This document shows positions 62,298 through 64,000 of a DNA stretch of 64,000 bases, piece after piece; positions within the stretch are counted from its first letter, which is position 1, and each line of letters starts with the position of its first letter. The position numbers and the translations under genes were made by a program. The DNA is from Pedobacter sp. PACM 27299 (GTDB lineage: Bacteria; Bacteroidota; Bacteroidia; Sphingobacteriales; Sphingobacteriaceae), in contig NZ_CP012996.1 in the NCBI RefSeq assembly GCF_001412655.1, positions 2,604,001 to 2,668,000 of the forward strand. Reading direction: 5' to 3'. The notes under the pieces were generated by a model. It ran no database searches, had not been told where the DNA came from, and was given only the letters and a program-made list of their open reading frames with translations.

Positions 62298-64000
62298 CTA
62301 GTTCCGAAACTCAGATAGAAAGTCGAACAGCGTGACCTCTGCTGGAATCTGAAGCTTCTTTCTTAGTCGGTAGCGACTGATTTCAACACCTCTTGGCGAA
62401 ATCTTCATCAGCTGTGCAATTTCCTTGGTAGACAGGCCCAATTTTAAATACGCCGCTAATTTCAGGTCGTTATTGGTCAGGTTGCTGTATTCCGCTTTCA
62501 AGTCCTCCAGGAAGTTGGCATGTACCTTATCAAAGTAGATAGAGAACTGCTCCCAGCTTTCTCCGTTTTTTTCTTCAGTAGACAGCAGCCTGATGATCTT
62601 TCTTAAATTATAAAGGTTCTCATCAGAAGGAATATTGGTATTTAATTTACTGAGGTCGTTTTTGATTTTCGTGATCAGTTCCTGCTTTTGAACCAGGTGC
62701 ATAGAAGTAGAAGCCAGCTCTGAGTTTTTGATCTCTATTTCCGTGATCAGCCTTTCATTTTTAAGTTTAATAATTTCCTGCTCAGATTTATCGATTTCCA
62801 ACTGGTGCAGGTATTTCATTCTGTCCTGTTCCTTCAGGAATTCCTCCCGCTGTTTTACAAACTTCTTCTGCTGTCTTTTATAGATTAAATAGATCAGCCA
62901 TACCGTAAGTACCGCGTAAAATAAGTTGGCATAAATGGTTTGATACCAGGGTGGGAGGATTACAAATTCGTAGTTCGTAACCGCAGATTCTTCCCCGAAA
63001 TTATTCCGGGCCTTTACCTGAAAAGTATAGCTGCCATAGGGTAGGTTAGTATAGTCTTTTTCCGTTTTTCTACTATATTCAGACCATTTACTATCGAATC
63101 CTTTCAGGTAATAACTGTAGGTAATATTGGTCTGGTTTTTCTGCAATACCGCTGCAAATTCAAAATGGAAGGAATTGGAACTGTATTTAATTTCCGGGAT
63201 CTGCTGCTGTGAGTTCAGGTCGTTCACTTCTCCGTAATAACCGGCAAAAAGCAGGCTGTCGGTCTTGCCAATAGCTTTTACCACATTGATACGGACTACG
63301 GGCTGACTGAGGCCTTTTAAGTACTTTTCATAATTAATGTGGTAAAATCCTTTCTGGGCACCCACCAGAATATTGTTTTTATTGATTGGGTTGATATGCT
63401 CAAATCCGCTCACCAGTTTCCCATTCATTTCCGGAATATAGATGAGCTTCGGCTTGCCGGAAGAGAAATCACAGACCCCTAATTTCTTGTCCTGTACAAA
63501 CCAGACATTCCCATCCGGATCTTCTTTTAAATAGCGGATGTATAAATCGCCGAAAACGGAATTAAACAATGGGGAGGGTTCAAAACGGTCGCTTTTCTTA
63601 TGATATTCATAAATGCCTTTTTCTGTGCTGACTACTACGCGTCCTTTCACCTGGTAAACGTGGTTATTATAAGTAGAAGGGAGCTGATCGGCTTGGGTAT
63701 ACAACCTGATTTTAGGCGCATTTGCTGTGCTCAGGTCAATTCGATAAACGCCTTTATAGGGTTGGGAAGCCCAGATCACCTGATCTTTATCTACCGTAGT
63801 AAACCTTGCTGATTCATTAAAACCTTCAATTTTTCCGATCGGGGATAAGGCTTCATTAAAAATGTCTATGCCATTGTAATTGCCCGCTAATATGACCGGT
63901 TTTCCTTGAAGCTGGTAGCTTAAAAAGTTCCAGTAACCTTTGCCTTCCGCAAATTTAACCGCGCTATTGCCTTTGACTTCAAAAGCACCTTCGTGTTTTC
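62298..64000 (-). CDS. Y_Y_Y domain, LuxR-type HTH membrane regulator, N-terminus beyond window
   Basis: The frame is open to the right edge (at least 567 codons visible); the GTG at 63779 is internal. The visible part starts with propeller-like sensor repeats (NVWFVQDKKLGVCDFS), a Y_Y_Y domain (LKGFDSKWSEYSRKTEKDYTNLPYGSYTF), one membrane helix (TIYANLFYAVLTVWLIYLIY), a coiled coil, and a C-terminal LuxR-type helix-turn-helix (LKLGLSTKEIAQLMKISPRGVEISRYRLRKKL). There is no histidine kinase or receiver domain. It resembles glycan-sensing regulators and may control the adjacent alpha-galactosidase. Confidence 0.9.
   Translation of the reverse strand, partial: KHEGAFEVKGNSAVKFAEGKGYWNFLSYQLQGKPVILAGNYNGIDIFNEALSPIGKIEGFNESARFTTVDKDQVIWASQPYKGVYRIDLSTANAPKIRLYTQADQLPSTYNNHVYQVKGRVVVSTEKGIYEYHKKSDRFEPSPLFNSVFGDLYIRYLKEDPDGNVWFVQDKKLGVCDFSSGKPKLIYIPEMNGKLVSGFEHINPINKNNILVGAQKGFYHINYEKYLKGLSQPVVRINVVKAIGKTDSLLFAGYYGEVNDLNSQQQIPEIKYSSNSFHFEFAAVLQKNQTNITYSYYLKGFDSKWSEYSRKTEKDYTNLPYGSYTFQVKARNNFGEESAVTNYEFVILPPWYQTIYANLFYAVLTVWLIYLIYKRQQKKFVKQREEFLKEQDRMKYLHQLEIDKSEQEIIKLKNERLITEIEIKNSELASTSMHLVQKQELITKIKNDLSKLNTNIPSDENLYNLRKIIRLLSTEEKNGESWEQFSIYFDKVHANFLEDLKAEYSNLTNNDLKLAAYLKLGLSTKEIAQLMKISPRGVEISRYRLRKKLQIPAEVTLFDFLSEFRN

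Overview
The window looks like chromosomal DNA of a Bacteroidota bacterium of the Sphingobacteriaceae, most like Pedobacter. No 16S rRNA is present, so this rests on gene content: TonB-dependent receptors with STN and carboxypeptidase-regulatory domains, a FecI/FecR-type sigma/anti-sigma pair, LytS/LytTR regulators, many lipoproteins with Cys-Lys-Lys-Asp starts, FAS1, DUF4397, DUF4625, DUF1080 and DUF3943 proteins, GH29 and GH27 enzymes, A-rich leaders with weak Shine-Dalgarno signals, and TAnnTTTG promoter elements. There is no CRISPR array, rRNA or insertion sequence.

Left edge (1-1410): a truncated Bacteroidota-type tyrosine recombinase lies beside an intact tRNA-Lys(TTT). This is the integrase end of an integrative element that continues left of the window. 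1.9-6.2 kb: a small membrane protein, then biotin synthase bioB overlapping a ferritin-like di-iron protein, with a MocR/PdxR regulator divergent from them. 6.4-14.7 kb: an AlkD-like protein, a TonB receptor divergent from a LytS/LytTR pair, a DUF3943 protein, a rhodanese-thioredoxin fusion and a GNAT enzyme. 14.7-15.2 kb holds two gene remnants. Glutamate dehydrogenase (gdhA) follows, with a terminator-like hairpin in its leader.

17-22 kb is a second LytS/LytTR pair, this time in one operon with an outer-membrane barrel receptor. 22.1-24.6 kb is a BCCT osmolyte transporter with a universal stress protein. 24.8-33.2 kb is mixed: DinB-like, GNAT, alpha-L-fucosidase, cold-shock protein, SRPBCC, DUF1080, an HdhA-like SDR and two lipoproteins.

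The centrepiece is 33.3-50.7 kb, a 17-kb run on the + strand. It has an ECF sigma factor, a FecR anti-sigma, an STN-domain TonB receptor, two DUF4397-type lipoproteins, three FAS1 lipoproteins, an Oar-like TonB receptor and an IPT/TIG-NHL lipoprotein, and it ends at a strong terminator. It resembles a sigma-controlled Sus-type surface system but has no SusD and no enzyme. Directly after it, 50.7-55.2 kb looks like a metal-uptake operon: two near-palindromic operator-like sites, a small secreted CxxC/His protein, a ZnuD-like receptor and two DUF4625 lipoproteins.

The right end has two more remnants (55.5-56.1 kb), a Bcr/CflA-type efflux pump divergent from a second MocR regulator, an acyltransferase, an AraC regulator, a GH27 alpha-galactosidase and the 3' part of a Y_Y_Y/LuxR-type regulator cut by the window edge. 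Short tandem duplications of about 13-24 bp recur near gene ends, and four apparently decayed genes were found.
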